NCBI RefSeq assembly: GCF_000772945.1
Contig: NZ_JPVN01000022.1
Location: forward strand, 1-50,806
Direction: 5' to 3'
From: Ureibacillus manganicus DSM 26584
GTDB taxonomy: Bacteria > Bacillota > Bacilli > Bacillales_A > Planococcaceae
Length of the DNA: 50,806 nt
Each line of letters starts with the position of its first letter. The stretch's first letter is position 1. Positions 36,475 to 44,903 of this stretch are shown here, in pieces. The notes below the pieces were generated by a model, which saw only the letters and a program-made list of their open reading frames with translations, had not been told where the DNA came from and did not search any database. Both the position numbers and the translations under genes were made by a program.

Positions 36475-36615
36475 TTAGTATTTTTCTGTTGGTTTTGGAT
36501 CAATTACTACTGATGAATGTGAATTTAATCCTACACGTAAATAGTGGATGAACATTGCCATACTAATCATTAAAACTGTAAAGAATCCTGCTACTGTTGA
36601 AATAAATAAGCCCAT
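36475..36615 (-). CDS. Small single-pass membrane protein, 46 residues
   Basis: A short gene. ATG at 36615 is preceded by AAAGGGG with seven bases spacing; TAA is at 36475. The protein starts MGLFISTVAGFFTVLMISMA and ends IDPKPTEKY. One hydrophobic helix spans about 3-26, followed by a short polar tail that begins HYLRVGLNSH. Its own terminator lies eight bases downstream. Family not recognised. Start, stop and terminator together make it convincing; the likely place is the cytoplasmic membrane with a small exposed tail. Confidence 0.7.
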   Translation of the reverse strand: MGLFISTVAGFFTVLMISMAMFIHYLRVGLNSHSSVVIDPKPTEKY

Positions 36616-36910
36616 AATTAAACCCCTTTCTATAAACCAAGTAGTTTAAAGATATTATACTATATAATGTATTGAAATTGTTAGGGAAACGAGAAAAATC
36701 TATTGCCAATATGATGCACTTGAGTCGAAATTTTGACAATGAGAAAATTGGAAAATAGTAATTTAAAGATAGTATTCTATGTTAATTCTATGATTAAGTT
36801 CATAATTTCGTCGAAAAATATATTATTTCCCCTTATACTTAAATGAAGAATGTTAATAAAATCATAAAAATGTCGAAATAAAAGATAGGTGAGTAATTGG
36901 AGGTAAACAT
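36616..36910. other. Intergenic region between the small membrane protein gene and motA
   Basis: AT-rich, about 295 bases. It contains TGTCGAA at 36871-36877 and a near-match CGTCGAAAAA at 36810-36819, resembling Spo0A boxes. I could not find a good sigma-D promoter (TAAA-N15-GCCGATAT) before motA. Confidence 0.4.
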
Positions 36911-37714
36911 ATGGATATTTCGTCTTTAATAGGACTTATACTTGCATTCATTGCACTAATTGCTGGTATGTTCTTCAAAGGTGTTGGGCCCGACGTATTA
37001 ATAAACCCTGCCGCATTATTAATAATCATTGTTGGAACAATAGCTGCAGTAACAATCGCATTCCCAATGAAGGAGTTAAAACGTGTTCCAAAGCTATTTG
37101 GAATTTTATTTAAAGAAAGAAAATTAACAAGTGACTTGGAAATTATTAGAATGTTTTCAAGTTGGGCTGATCTTGCGCGACGTGAGGGATTATTAGCTCT
37201 TGAAAGTAAAGCTGCAGATATAGAAGACCAATTCTTGAAAAACGGTTTATCTTTAGCTATTGACGGTCAAAACGCTGATTATATTCGTGATGTATTAACA
37301 GAAGAAGTAGAAGCGATGGAAGATCGCCATGCATCAGGTGCTGGGATTTTTACTCAAGCTGGTACATATGCCCCTACTTTAGGGGTACTCGGAGCAGTAG
37401 TAGGTTTAATCGCTGCTTTAAAGGAAATGGAAGATGTTGACAAATTAGGTGCTGCAATTTCCGCTGCCTTCGTTGCTACTTTACTTGGTATTTTTACTGG
37501 ATATGTTTTATGGCATCCTTTTGCCAATAAATTAAAACGTAAATCTGCTGAGGAAGCAAGACAAAAAAGAATGATGATTGAAGGGGTGTTATCTGTTCTA
37601 GAAGGTGAAGCACCTCGAGTCATTGAACAAAAATTAGCTTCTTATTTAACAATGGAAGAACGTAGAAAAATAACGGCTGAAAGCGGGGCGAACGGCCTTG
37701 GCAAAGAAGAGTAA
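36911..37714 (+). CDS. motA: Flagellar stator protein MotA
   Basis: A 267-residue stator subunit with four membrane helices (about 5-22, 33-51, 145-165, 179-200). GTYAPTLGVLGAVVGLIAAL and ISAAFVATLLGIFTGYVLWHPFANKLKRKS are strongly MotA. The N-terminal part follows B. subtilis MotA, not the sodium-type MotP. It pairs with MotB to form the proton channel that turns the flagellum. GGAGGTAAACAT precedes the ATG. motB starts 17 bases before its stop. Confidence 0.95.
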   Translation: MDISSLIGLILAFIALIAGMFFKGVGPDVLINPAALLIIIVGTIAAVTIAFPMKELKRVPKLFGILFKERKLTSDLEIIRMFSSWADLARREGLLALESKAADIEDQFLKNGLSLAIDGQNADYIRDVLTEEVEAMEDRHASGAGIFTQAGTYAPTLGVLGAVVGLIAALKEMEDVDKLGAAISAAFVATLLGIFTGYVLWHPFANKLKRKSAEEARQKRMMIEGVLSVLEGEAPRVIEQKLASYLTMEERRKITAESGANGLGKEE

Positions 37715-38462
37715 ACGTCGTAAAAAGCACGAAGACCATATGGACGAATCGTGGCTAGTTCCCTACGCAGATATATTAACCTTATTATTAGCTTTGTTTA
37801 TAGTTCTTTTTGCATCTAGTACGGTTGACCAAGATAAAATGTTGCAAATGTCACAAGTTTTTAATGGGATATTTGATAGCGGTACTGGATTTTTGGACGA
37901 AAATGCGGTCATTGAACAGGGAGATATTGTTAAGACTTTAACGAATGAACAAAAAGCATATTTAGAAGAACAAGAAGCTCTTAAAGAAATACAAGGCGAA
38001 GTGGATAATCTAATAGCAGTAAATGAGTTAGAAAATACTTTTGTAACATCTATGACAGACGAAGGATTACTCATTACAATACGTGATAATGTATTATTTG
38101 ATCCAGGAAAGGCTGATATAAAGCCACAGTATATACCTATAGCTGAAGAATTATCTCAAATTCTTCAAATGGATTCACCGCGTCATATTGTCATATCTGG
38201 TCATACAGACAATGTGCCTCAAAGAGGTGGGCAATTTAGCTCGAACTGGGAATTATCGGTTATGCGCGCTGTTAGCTTACTGGAAATCATTGTTGAACGT
38301 AATACAAGTCTAAACCCGAGATATTTTAGTGCAAAGGGTTATGGCGAGTATAGTCCTGTTGCTTCAAATGACACAGCAGAAGGAAGATCACAAAATAGAC
38401 GTGTCGATGTACTAATTCGGCAATTAGTAAATGAAGACGGAACGACAAATAATATAGAATAA
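37698..38462 (+). CDS. motB: Flagellar stator protein MotB
   Basis: A 254-residue protein. A basic N-terminus, then one helix about 21-41 carrying the proton-binding Asp25 (VPYADILTLLLALFIVLFASS). A plug/linker and an OmpA-like peptidoglycan-binding domain about 125-250 (VISGHTDNVPQ, NWELSVMRAVSLL, GRSQNRRVDVLI) follow. The TTG start lies inside the end of motA. The V-x-YADILTLLLALF form is as in proton-driven MotB. Confidence 0.95.
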   Translation: MAKKSKRRKKHEDHMDESWLVPYADILTLLLALFIVLFASSTVDQDKMLQMSQVFNGIFDSGTGFLDENAVIEQGDIVKTLTNEQKAYLEEQEALKEIQGEVDNLIAVNELENTFVTSMTDEGLLITIRDNVLFDPGKADIKPQYIPIAEELSQILQMDSPRHIVISGHTDNVPQRGGQFSSNWELSVMRAVSLLEIIVERNTSLNPRYFSAKGYGEYSPVASNDTAEGRSQNRRVDVLIRQLVNEDGTTNNIE

Positions 38463-38465
38463 TTT

Positions 38466-38512
38466 GATGACAAAATCTCAAGCTAAAAAAAGTAAATGGG
38501 ATTTTGTCATTT
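38466..38512 (+). terminator. Terminator of motAB
   Basis: GATGACAAAATC pairs with GATTTTGTCAT and is followed by six T. Confidence 0.85.
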
Positions 38513-38539
38513 TTTCTTTATTTTTATTAAACAATTGTT

Positions 38540-38545
38540 TATAAT
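38540..38545 (+). promoter_or_regulatory. Candidate -10 box of the psuKG leader
   Basis: A perfect TATAAT; 17 bases upstream is only TTTATT, a weak -35. Transcription would start near 38552, just before the structured leader. Confidence 0.45.
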
Positions 38546-38561
38546 GTTGAACAGATGTTTA

Positions 38562-38741
38562 ACTTCATTCAGTTATTAAGTCCCCACATTAATAAGTGGA
38601 GCAAACAAATTTAAAAAAGTAAGTCCATCTATGAGGATTCAAATCCGACTGAATGAAGTAAAGCCTCTGACGGAAGCTAAAGAATTATATACTAGTTACT
38701 TTTATATGCTGGTTAAATACTGAGCTTAAATACGTCAAGGC
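38562..38741 (+). ncRNA. Structured 5' leader of psuKG (candidate cis-regulatory RNA)
   Basis: Domain A is closed by a perfect 12-bp helix, ACTTCATTCAGT (38562-38573) with ACTGAATGAAGT (38648-38659). Inside are CCAC/GTGG (38583-38598) and two mutually exclusive hairpins, AGTCC/GGATT or GGAT-TCAA-ATCC. Domain B pairs GCC (38663), GACG (38669) and AAGCT (38674) with AGCTT (38723), CGTC (38733) and GGC (38739). The last helix ends 15 bases before the ribosome site. It matches no riboswitch class I know. No internal terminator is visible. Confidence 0.55.
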
Positions 38742-38765
38742 GATTTGAATTATATGGAGGGCTGT

Positions 38766-39857
38766 ATGTTGACGGAAAAAGAAATCCAAGTCCTAGAAAT
38801 GATTAAAAAGAATCCTTATTTGTCCCAACAAGATATGGCAGCACAATTGAACATCTCTCGGCCAACATTAGCCAATATTATATCTGGTTTAATGAAAAAA
38901 GGGGAAATTGTTGGACGTGCTTACATCTTGCCAGAAAAGGACGTCATTATTGTAATTGGCGGGGCAAATGTGGATCGTAAGTTTCACTTAAATGAGGCAG
39001 TGCAATTAGGAACATCAAATCCTGCTACTACCTCAATCAGTGTGGGTGGAGTAGCGAGAAATGTTGCGGAAAACCTAGGAAGACTAAGTCACTCAGTGAA
39101 ATTAATCACATTAATGGGAAAAGATCAGGATGCAACTTTTATAGAGGAAACAAGCGGTGCTTATATTGACTTTGAATTAGTTGATCACCTGGAAGAAGAA
39201 AAAACAGGATCGTATTCGGCGATATTAGATAATGAAGGTGAATTAGTATTAGGGCTTGCCAATATGTCTATATATAATTTACTCTCGCCAAATGTACTAA
39301 GAAAACATGAAATTATCTTACTAAATTCAAGATGTATAATTGTAGATTTAAACTGTCCTAAAGAGACAGTAGAATACTTACGCGATTTAGCAATTAGTAG
39401 GAATATACTATTTACCATCGTCCCAGTATCTTCTTCAAAAATGAAAAATATGCCAAATACTTTAAATGGAGTTTCTTTTTTCATATGTAATTTAGATGAA
39501 GCGGAAACGTATTTAAATAATCGATTCGAAGATATGAATGATTTTATGAACGCAGCCCAAAGATTACTTGAAATGGGTGCTGAAAATGTTGTTTTGACAC
39601 TTGGTGATAAGGGTGTCATTGTTGGAAGTTCTTTAGGCATAAAACATATAGAAGCGACCAAAGTAAATGAAGTAAATGATGTAACAGGTGCAGGAGATGC
39701 ATTTGTAGGTGCAATGATGCATGGTGTTTTAGTAGGGGAATTGTTTGAAGATGCTGTTCGATTAGGATTATACAATGCATCGAAAACAATCGAATCAGAT
39801 TATACAGTAAGAACTGACTTATCAATCGAAGAGTTATCAAATTGGAGGAATTCATAA
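38766..39857 (+). CDS. psuK: Pseudouridine kinase (PfkB family) with N-terminal winged helix
   Basis: A 363-residue protein. Residues 1-60 are a winged helix-turn-helix ([28 protein letters not shown]). The rest is a PfkB/ribokinase fold: [41 protein letters not shown] and the catalytic [16 protein letters not shown]. Next to psuG it phosphorylates pseudouridine to pseudouridine 5'-phosphate. The fused HTH suggests that it may also regulate. GGAGGG at 38756-38761 precedes the ATG at 38766; the TTG three bases on is an alternative. Its TAA shares one base with the psuG ATG. Confidence 0.9.
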   Translation: MLTEKEIQVLEMIKKNPYLSQQDMAAQLNISRPTLANIISGLMKKGEIVGRAYILPEKDVIIVIGGANVDRKFHLNEAVQLGTSNPATTSISVGGVARNVAENLGRLSHSVKLITLMGKDQDATFIEETSGAYIDFELVDHLEEEKTGSYSAILDNEGELVLGLANMSIYNLLSPNVLRKHEIILLNSRCIIVDLNCPKETVEYLRDLAISRNILFTIVPVSSSKMKNMPNTLNGVSFFICNLDEAETYLNNRFEDMNDFMNAAQRLLEMGAENVVLTLGDKGVIVGSSLGIKHIEATKVNEVNDVTGAGDAFVGAMMHGVLVGELFEDAVRLGLYNASKTIESDYTVRTDLSIEELSNWRNS

Positions 39858-40771
39858 TGGAAAAATATTTATCATACTCACAAGAAGTATTAGAAGCTAA
39901 GGAAAAAGGGCTACCAATCGTAGCGCTAGAATCTACTATCATTTCTCATGGAATGCCATACCCACAAAATGTTCAAACAGCACGCGAAGTTGAAGATATC
40001 GTACGTTCATACGGTGCAGTACCAGCAACGATTGCAATTATCGATGGGAAAATTAAAATCGGTTTAACAGACGAAGAACTTGAAATGTTTGGTAATGCAA
40101 AAGATGTAGCTAAAGCATCTAGAAGAGATTTAGGCTACTTAGTTGCTACTAAAAAATTAGGTGCAACAACTGTTGCTGCAACAATGATTGCAGCAGAATT
40201 AGCAGGAATTGAATTGTTTGTTACTGGGGGAATTGGTGGAGTTCACCGTGGTGCAGAAACGACAATGGACATTTCAGCGGACTTAGAAGAATTGGCACAA
40301 ACAAATGTAGCTGTAGTATGTGCAGGTGCTAAATCAATCCTAGATTTGGGTTTAACTCTTGAGTATCTTGAAACAAAAGGTGTTCCTGTTATTGGATATG
40401 GTACAGATACATTACCGGCATTCTTCACAAGAGAAAGTGAATTTGGATTAAACTTAAGAGCGGACTCTCCAGAAGAAGTTGCAGACACAATGCGTGCAAA
40501 ATGGAATCTTGGACTAAAAGGTGGATCTGTTATTGCAAATCCAATTCCAGAAAAAGATGCTATGGAACCATCATTTATAAATGGAATTATTGAAAATGCT
40601 TTAAAAGAAGCAGATGAAAAAGGAATTAAAGGAAAAGATGTTACTCCGTTCATGTTAGGCAAAGTAAAAGAATTAACTGAAGGTAAATCATTAGAAGCAA
40701 ATATTGCTTTAGTTAAAAATAATGCAGTTATTGGATCACAAATCGCAGTGGCATTACAAAAAAATAAATAA
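39857..40771 (+). CDS. psuG: Pseudouridine-5'-phosphate glycosidase
   Basis: A 304-residue enzyme that splits pseudouridine 5'-phosphate to uracil and ribose 5-phosphate. Conserved: [68 protein letters not shown] and [17 protein letters not shown] at 39844-39848 lies inside psuK; the ATG overlaps the psuK stop by one base. Together with psuK it salvages pseudouridine from RNA turnover. Confidence 0.95.
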   Translation: MEKYLSYSQEVLEAKEKGLPIVALESTIISHGMPYPQNVQTAREVEDIVRSYGAVPATIAIIDGKIKIGLTDEELEMFGNAKDVAKASRRDLGYLVATKKLGATTVAATMIAAELAGIELFVTGGIGGVHRGAETTMDISADLEELAQTNVAVVCAGAKSILDLGLTLEYLETKGVPVIGYGTDTLPAFFTRESEFGLNLRADSPEEVADTMRAKWNLGLKGGSVIANPIPEKDAMEPSFINGIIENALKEADEKGIKGKDVTPFMLGKVKELTEGKSLEANIALVKNNAVIGSQIAVALQKNK

Positions 40772-40803
40772 TTCATCTTAACTATTTCGATTAAAACTTA
40801 AAA

Positions 40804-40890
40804 AAAGAAGTTCTATTAAGGGAGTAAAATACTTCGTGTTGGCAAAAGCTAAGACAGGTTAGTATGTATCCCTTTTTAGAACTTCTTTTA
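40804..40890. terminator. Large palindrome between psuG and yfkK-like gene
   Basis: Arms AAAAGAAGTTCTA (40804-40816) and TAGAACTTCTTTT (40878-40890), 13 bp. Inside, AAGGGA/TCCCTT, TACT/AGTA and TTGGC-AAAA-GCTAA continue the fold. A/T tracts on both outer sides suit bidirectional termination, but the 61-base structured interior is larger than a normal terminator loop. Confidence 0.6.
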
Positions 40891-40898
40891 TTATTCAT

Positions 40899-41120
40899 TT
40901 ATTTTCTTAATGAACCTAATTCAGAAACAATAGCTTGCATTTCACTCGGACTAAACGAGTTGCGTTTCATTACCATTTCGTAGAGATAGTGTAGATCTTC
41001 ATAATTATCTTCTTTAAATTGTTCAGATTTCATCGCATCTACATTAACCATACGGAGCTTTTCTTTAATTTGTTCAATCATGAACATTACATTTTCTTTC
41101 GTTGGGTTTGATAAATCCAT
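40899..41120 (-). CDS. yfkK: DUF1128/UPF0435 family protein (YfkK-like)
   Basis: A 73-residue soluble helical protein: [53 protein letters not shown]. The pattern is that of UPF0435 (B. subtilis YfkK). Function unknown. AAAGGCGG lies upstream of the ATG. It is divergent from the yfkI/yfkH-like pair, recalling the yfkH-yfkK neighbourhood of B. subtilis but without the phosphatase yfkJ. Confidence 0.82.
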   Translation of the reverse strand: MDLSNPTKENVMFMIEQIKEKLRMVNVDAMKSEQFKEDNYEDLHYLYEMVMKRNSFSPSEMQAIVSELGSLRK

Positions 41121-41296
41121 TTTATAATCCGCCTTTCAATATTTACTTATTAATCATTTCATTTCAACTTAAAGGAGTCAATAATAAGATAACCAATATG
41201 GCCATTTACTTTTAAAAAAAAGAAACATTATTTAAAATGGAAATAGAAAGATTCAGACCTAAGAAAATCCAATCCCAATATATGGAGGTATTATTA

Positions 41297-41620
41297 ATGA
41301 GTCAAAGTAAATTACTAAAATCGATGGTTGCTGGTGCTTTAGTTGGTGCAGCATTAAGTTTGTTAGATCGAACAACAAGAGAGCATACGGTGGACAATTT
41401 GAAAAAGGCGAAAGATACTGTTCAATATTATGCTACACATCGTGATGAACTACAACAAATGATTGAGCAAAAAATGGCACAAGTTCAAAAACTATTTGAA
41501 ACAACACAAGACAATGTTAGTTTTATTAAAGATAAAATAGACGAAGTGAAAGAAATTCCAGTTGCAGTACAGGATATTATGGAAGAAACGAAAACAACTT
41601 TTACAAAACCAATTAACTAA
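41297..41620 (+). CDS. YtxH-like/YfkI-like small envelope protein
   Basis: A 107-residue protein. A short hydrophobic stretch at 8-24 (LLKSMVAGALVGAALSLL) is followed by an amphipathic, probably coiled region to the end. This is the layout of YtxH/gas-vesicle-like stress proteins and of YfkI. GGAGG at 41284-41288 and the ATG at 41297 define the start; an in-frame ATG at 41237 has no ribosome site. The YihY-type gene follows after 35 bases. Confidence 0.7.
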   Translation: MSQSKLLKSMVAGALVGAALSLLDRTTREHTVDNLKKAKDTVQYYATHRDELQQMIEQKMAQVQKLFETTQDNVSFIKDKIDEVKEIPVAVQDIMEETKTTFTKPIN

Positions 41621-41655
41621 ATCCATTTAAGTAGTAGTGAAAGGAAGTGGGTTCG

Positions 41656-42600
41656 ATGGTGAGTGAGGACAAAAGATTACCAAATAAAAAAGGTCTTAAC
41701 TTAATCACATCTTTCCTATTTCCTGAAAAGTCTAAAGTAGATATAACAACATTCAAAGGATTAATCCAAGATTTATTATTACGTATGTATGCAGTTGATG
41801 TATCAGGTTTAGGAGCCCAATTAGCCTATTTCTTCTTACTATCGTTCTTTCCACTGTTAATTTTTTTAGTTGCTTTACTTCCGTTGTTAAATTTAAACCA
41901 AGAGCATGTTTTTGACTTTATGCAAAGTGTGGTACCTACAGAAGTATTTCTACTAACTCAAGGAACCCTTGTTGACATATTAACGAGTAATAATAATGGC
42001 GGAATATTATCGATAAGTATCTTAGGGACAGTGTGGTCAGCATCAAGAGGTGTAAATGCATTAATAAAAGCCTTGAATGAAGCTTATGATACAAAGCCTA
42101 AAAACAGTTTAATTGTCCGGGTATGGTCGATTATTTTTACAATCGCACTTGTTTCAATTTTATTACTAGCTTTAACTTTACCGATTCTAGGATTAAGATA
42201 TGGTTTTCAATTATTTCATTACTTAGGTTTTGAAGAGTCTTTTATTACGATTTGGACATATGTCCAATGGATTCTTCCTCCTTTCCTTATCTTTATTGTA
42301 CTTTTGTTAATTTACTGGATAATACCGAATACAGATCCAAGATTAAAAATAATAAGCGTCTTACCTGGTGCAATGTTTTCAACAATTTCATGGGTTGCAT
42401 TAATTTATGCTTTTTCGTACTACATTAACAACTTTGGGAATATTTTTTCTACTTATGGTAGTATCGCTAGTGTTATTGTGCTGATGCTTTGGTTGTACTT
42501 TACTGGTATGATTTTAATTTTTGGTGGATTGGTGAATGCTACATTTCAAAGTCGAAGATTGGCAATGAAGCAAAAACATAGAGATAAATTGACGAACTAA
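41656..42600 (+). CDS. yfkH: YihY/BrkB family membrane protein (YfkH-like)
   Basis: A 314-residue protein with about six helices. Typical YihY/UPF0761 motifs: DVSGLGAQLAYFFLLSFFPLLIFLVALLP, SISILGTVWSASRGVNALIKALNEAY, PGAMFSTISWVALIYAFSYYINNF and YGSIASVIVLMLWLYFTGMILIFGG. Long mis-named ribonuclease BN; the real role is unclear, with transport suggested. AAAGGAAG precedes; the ATG at 41656 is preferred over the GTG at 41647. Confidence 0.92.
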   Translation: MVSEDKRLPNKKGLNLITSFLFPEKSKVDITTFKGLIQDLLLRMYAVDVSGLGAQLAYFFLLSFFPLLIFLVALLPLLNLNQEHVFDFMQSVVPTEVFLLTQGTLVDILTSNNNGGILSISILGTVWSASRGVNALIKALNEAYDTKPKNSLIVRVWSIIFTIALVSILLLALTLPILGLRYGFQLFHYLGFEESFITIWTYVQWILPPFLIFIVLLLIYWIIPNTDPRLKIISVLPGAMFSTISWVALIYAFSYYINNFGNIFSTYGSIASVIVLMLWLYFTGMILIFGGLVNATFQSRRLAMKQKHRDKLTN

Positions 42601-42638
42601 TAATATTTATGCAAGTAACGAATTCGTAATTCGCCATG

Positions 42639-42673
42639 AAAAAAGATTCGCGTTTTTTCGCGAATCTTTTTTT
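42639..42673. terminator. Bidirectional terminator between yfkH-like gene and fumarase
   Basis: AAAAAAGATTCGCG and CGCGAATCTTTTTTT pair around TTTTTT. Confidence 0.92.
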
Positions 42674-42684
42674 ACCCATAAATT

Positions 42685-44235
42685 TTAGAATACACGCTCA
42701 GCGTATTGAGAAAGCTTTTCTAACGAAGATTTTTCAACATCTGCATGCAATGAATTACCGTGTGAATCCATTGTTACAACAGCTGTGAAACCGTCTACTG
42801 TTAAGTGCCACATAGCTTCAGGTATACCAAACTCTTGTAGATCGACACCATCTACAGATTTAATACAGTCAGCATAATATTGAGCTGCTCCACCAATTGC
42901 ATTTAAGTAAACTCCGCCATGCTCTTGTAATGCTGCAAGCGTTTTTGGACCCATACCGCCTTTACCGATTACAGCGCGGATACCGAATTTTTTCATAATG
43001 TCGCCTTGGTAAGGCTCCTCACGAATAGAAGTTGTTGGGCCAGCTGCTTTTACAGTCCAATTACCATTTTCATCTTTAGCCATTACTGGACCACAGTGAT
43101 AAATAATTTGACCATTTAAATCAACTGGAGCATCATGGCTCATTAAATGGTGGTGAATTGCGTCACGGCCAGTGTACATACGACCGCTAATTTTAACAAC
43201 GTCTCCTACTTTTAACTCGCGGATTTGTTCTTCTGTAATAGGAGCTTTTAATTCTACTACTTTACTTTCGGAGTTACCTTCAGTTTTTGGCTCATCGCGG
43301 AAAGTTACTCTTTCACCATCTTGGTAATGCCATTTAATAATTTCCCCAGTTGTTGCATCAATATCAATAGCCATACGACGGTAAGCCCAACAGTTATACG
43401 CAACTGAAACGAAGAATGAAGCTGGAAGACGGTGACCTACACCAATTTTACAGCCAAGTAAAGTTGCTTCACCACCGAAGCCCATTGTACCAACACCAAA
43501 TGTGTTAGCTTTTTCTACGATATATTCTTCAAGTTTAGCAAGGTCTTCTTTTGGATTTACATCGTCAACATGACGGAATAATTGATCTTTTGCAAGATCA
43601 TATCCAGAAGAACGGTCTCCACCAACGCCTACACCGATGAAACCAGCTGAACATCCTTGTCCTTGTGCTTGCCAAACTGAGTGAAGAATACATTTACGAA
43701 TCCCATCTAAGTCACGACCAGCACGACCAAGACCTTCTAATTCACAAGGTAAACTATACTGGATGTTTTTGTTTTCACAACCGCCACCCTTAAGGATAAG
43801 TTTTACCTCTATGTAATCGTTTTCCCATTGTTCAAATTTAATGACAGGGAAGTTTTCGCCTAAATTGTCTCCACTATTTTTACCTGTTAAGGAATCAACA
43901 GCGTTTGGACGTAATTTTGCATCTTTTGAAGCTTGTACGATTGCATTTTTGATTACTGCTTTAATTTCTAATTGGTTAACACCAACCGGAGTTTTTACTT
44001 TGAAAGTTGGTAAACCTGTGTCTTGACAAATTGGTGACACATTATCTTCTGCCATTACAATATTGTTTGTAATTGTTGCTAAACTCATTGCAGCACGAGT
44101 ACCAGAATTTTCTGCTTCTTTTGCTTTTTTAATCGCACGACGAACGTCTGCTGGTAAGTTTGTTGATGTTTCACTCACTAAATCATAAAGACTTTTTTCT
44201 AAAGTCTGTAAATAAGAAGTCGCCACTTGTGACAT
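42685..44235 (-). CDS. fumA: Class I fumarate hydratase (iron-sulfur type)
   Basis: A 516-residue single-chain class I fumarase: alpha part about 1-290, beta part about 335-510. Candidate [4Fe-4S] ligands are Cys70 (SPICQDTG), Cys195 (GQGCSAGFIG) and Cys262 (LLGCKIGVGH). The beta part has GRDAIHHHL, GPTTSIREEPYQ and VIGKGGMG. It interconverts fumarate and malate. B. subtilis uses the oxygen-stable class II enzyme CitG, so this is an iron-dependent alternative or replacement; whether a class II gene exists elsewhere cannot be seen. ATGGGGGTT lies upstream of the ATG. Confidence 0.93.
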   Translation of the reverse strand: MSQVATSYLQTLEKSLYDLVSETSTNLPADVRRAIKKAKEAENSGTRAAMSLATITNNIVMAEDNVSPICQDTGLPTFKVKTPVGVNQLEIKAVIKNAIVQASKDAKLRPNAVDSLTGKNSGDNLGENFPVIKFEQWENDYIEVKLILKGGGCENKNIQYSLPCELEGLGRAGRDLDGIRKCILHSVWQAQGQGCSAGFIGVGVGGDRSSGYDLAKDQLFRHVDDVNPKEDLAKLEEYIVEKANTFGVGTMGFGGEATLLGCKIGVGHRLPASFFVSVAYNCWAYRRMAIDIDATTGEIIKWHYQDGERVTFRDEPKTEGNSESKVVELKAPITEEQIRELKVGDVVKISGRMYTGRDAIHHHLMSHDAPVDLNGQIIYHCGPVMAKDENGNWTVKAAGPTTSIREEPYQGDIMKKFGIRAVIGKGGMGPKTLAALQEHGGVYLNAIGGAAQYYADCIKSVDGVDLQEFGIPEAMWHLTVDGFTAVVTMDSHGNSLHADVEKSSLEKLSQYAERVF

Positions 44236-44336
44236 TGATCTATAACCCCCATAAATTTAGATAAAATCGTATTCCACCTATCATTATACCCTTTTAAATC
44301 TATGAAAAAAAGACTCGTAACATTATATAAGAGGAA

Positions 44337-44366
44337 ATAAAAAAACAGAATCAAATTTGATTCTGT
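44337..44366 (-). terminator. Terminator of the SE1561-family gene
   Basis: ACAGAATC and GATTCTGT around AAATTT; on the - strand a T-tract follows. Confidence 0.82.
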
Positions 44367-44374
44367 TCGTATTG

Positions 44375-44572
44375 TTATTGGTCAAGTAGATTGGCACGAT
44401 TATTAAAAACTTCAATTTTTTCTTCTACATCACTTATCATCTGAATTAATCGATCGATATCTTCAAGATCTGTTGTTTCAGGATCAATCGCTTCTAAAAC
44501 TTCAAGAAATATTTGAAGACGTTCCTTTAAATAACTAAGTTGCTGATCTTTATCTGTAATGGATTTTGACAT
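44375..44572 (-). CDS. SE1561 family protein, 65 residues
   Basis: A small acidic helical protein: ITDKDQQLSYLKERLQIFLEVLEAI, then PETTDLEDIDRLIQMISDVE. This is the SE1561 family, conserved in Bacillales and staphylococci and of unknown function. GAGGTGAATTC precedes the ATG. It has its own terminator and lies upstream of fumA on the same strand. Confidence 0.82.
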   Translation of the reverse strand: MSKSITDKDQQLSYLKERLQIFLEVLEAIDPETTDLEDIDRLIQMISDVEEKIEVFNNRANLLDQ

Positions 44573-44686
44573 GAATTCACCTCATAATATTGGATAACCT
44601 CACAATTATAGCATGTACAAATGTGACAGAAGAATAAGTATTTTAAAAAAGTATTATGATTTCTGGAAATAATTATTAACAGAATA

Positions 44687-44715
44687 TTTACAATATTCTA
44701 ACTATGTGGTAAAGT
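44687..44715 (+). promoter_or_regulatory. Candidate promoter of the MFS leader
   Basis: TTTACA (44687-44692), 17-base spacer, TAAAGT (44710-44715). Transcription would begin near 44722. Confidence 0.4.
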
Positions 44716-44752
44716 AATTACAAGTATTACAAAGGAGATGATCAAAGAATAA

Positions 44753-44830
44753 ATGCAAATGCTCACTCTAAATCGAAAAGGAGGGAGTTTAAACAGTTTT
44801 CGGCGATCATTTGGCCGAATTGTAGTTTAA
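44753..44830 (+). CDS. Possible upstream peptide of 25 residues in the MFS leader
   Basis: ATG at 44753, TAA at 44828-44830; product MQMLTLNRKGGSLNSFRRSF plus GRIVV. The ribosome-like AGGAG (44733-44737) is 15 bases upstream of this ATG, too far for comfort; the second ATG at 44759 is no better. If translated, its codons run through the hairpin TTCGGC/GCCGAA, as expected for a sensing uORF. Weak as a gene. Confidence 0.3.
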   Translation: MQMLTLNRKGGSLNSFRRSFGRIVV

Positions 44831-44856
44831 CTTTAAGATGGTGAATATAATGATGT

Positions 44857-44903
44857 AACCCTAGCAAATGGATTGATTCATTTCCATTGCTAGGGGTTTT
44901 TTG
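44857..44903 (+). terminator. Terminator inside the MFS leader
   Basis: AACCCTAGCAAATGGA pairs with TCCATTGCTAGGGGTT (one bulged A, one extra G), followed by TTTT. It lies 115 bases before the MFS start with no complete gene before it on this strand. Confidence 0.85.

Noticed and set aside
36616..36910. Sigma-D promoter before motAB
   Set aside because: No TAAA-N15-GCCGATAT match. GTCGAAA-like words are present but at the wrong spacing.
38631..38650. tRNA-like T-arm (GGATTCAAATCC) in the psuK leader
   Set aside because: The stem is only 3-4 bp with the wrong loop size, and no anticodon or D arm can be placed. It is better read as a small hairpin in the leader.
38562..38741. Known riboswitch classes (c-di-GMP I/II, TPP, SAM, purine, M-box, ykkC) for the psuK leader
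   Set aside because: Their core sequences are absent; GCAAAC and AAGCC resemble c-di-GMP-I fragments only by chance and in the wrong arrangement.
39185..40776. Long antisense frames over psuK (39185-39775) and psuG (40243-40776)
   Set aside because: No start signals, odd composition, and complete overlap with well-recognised genes.
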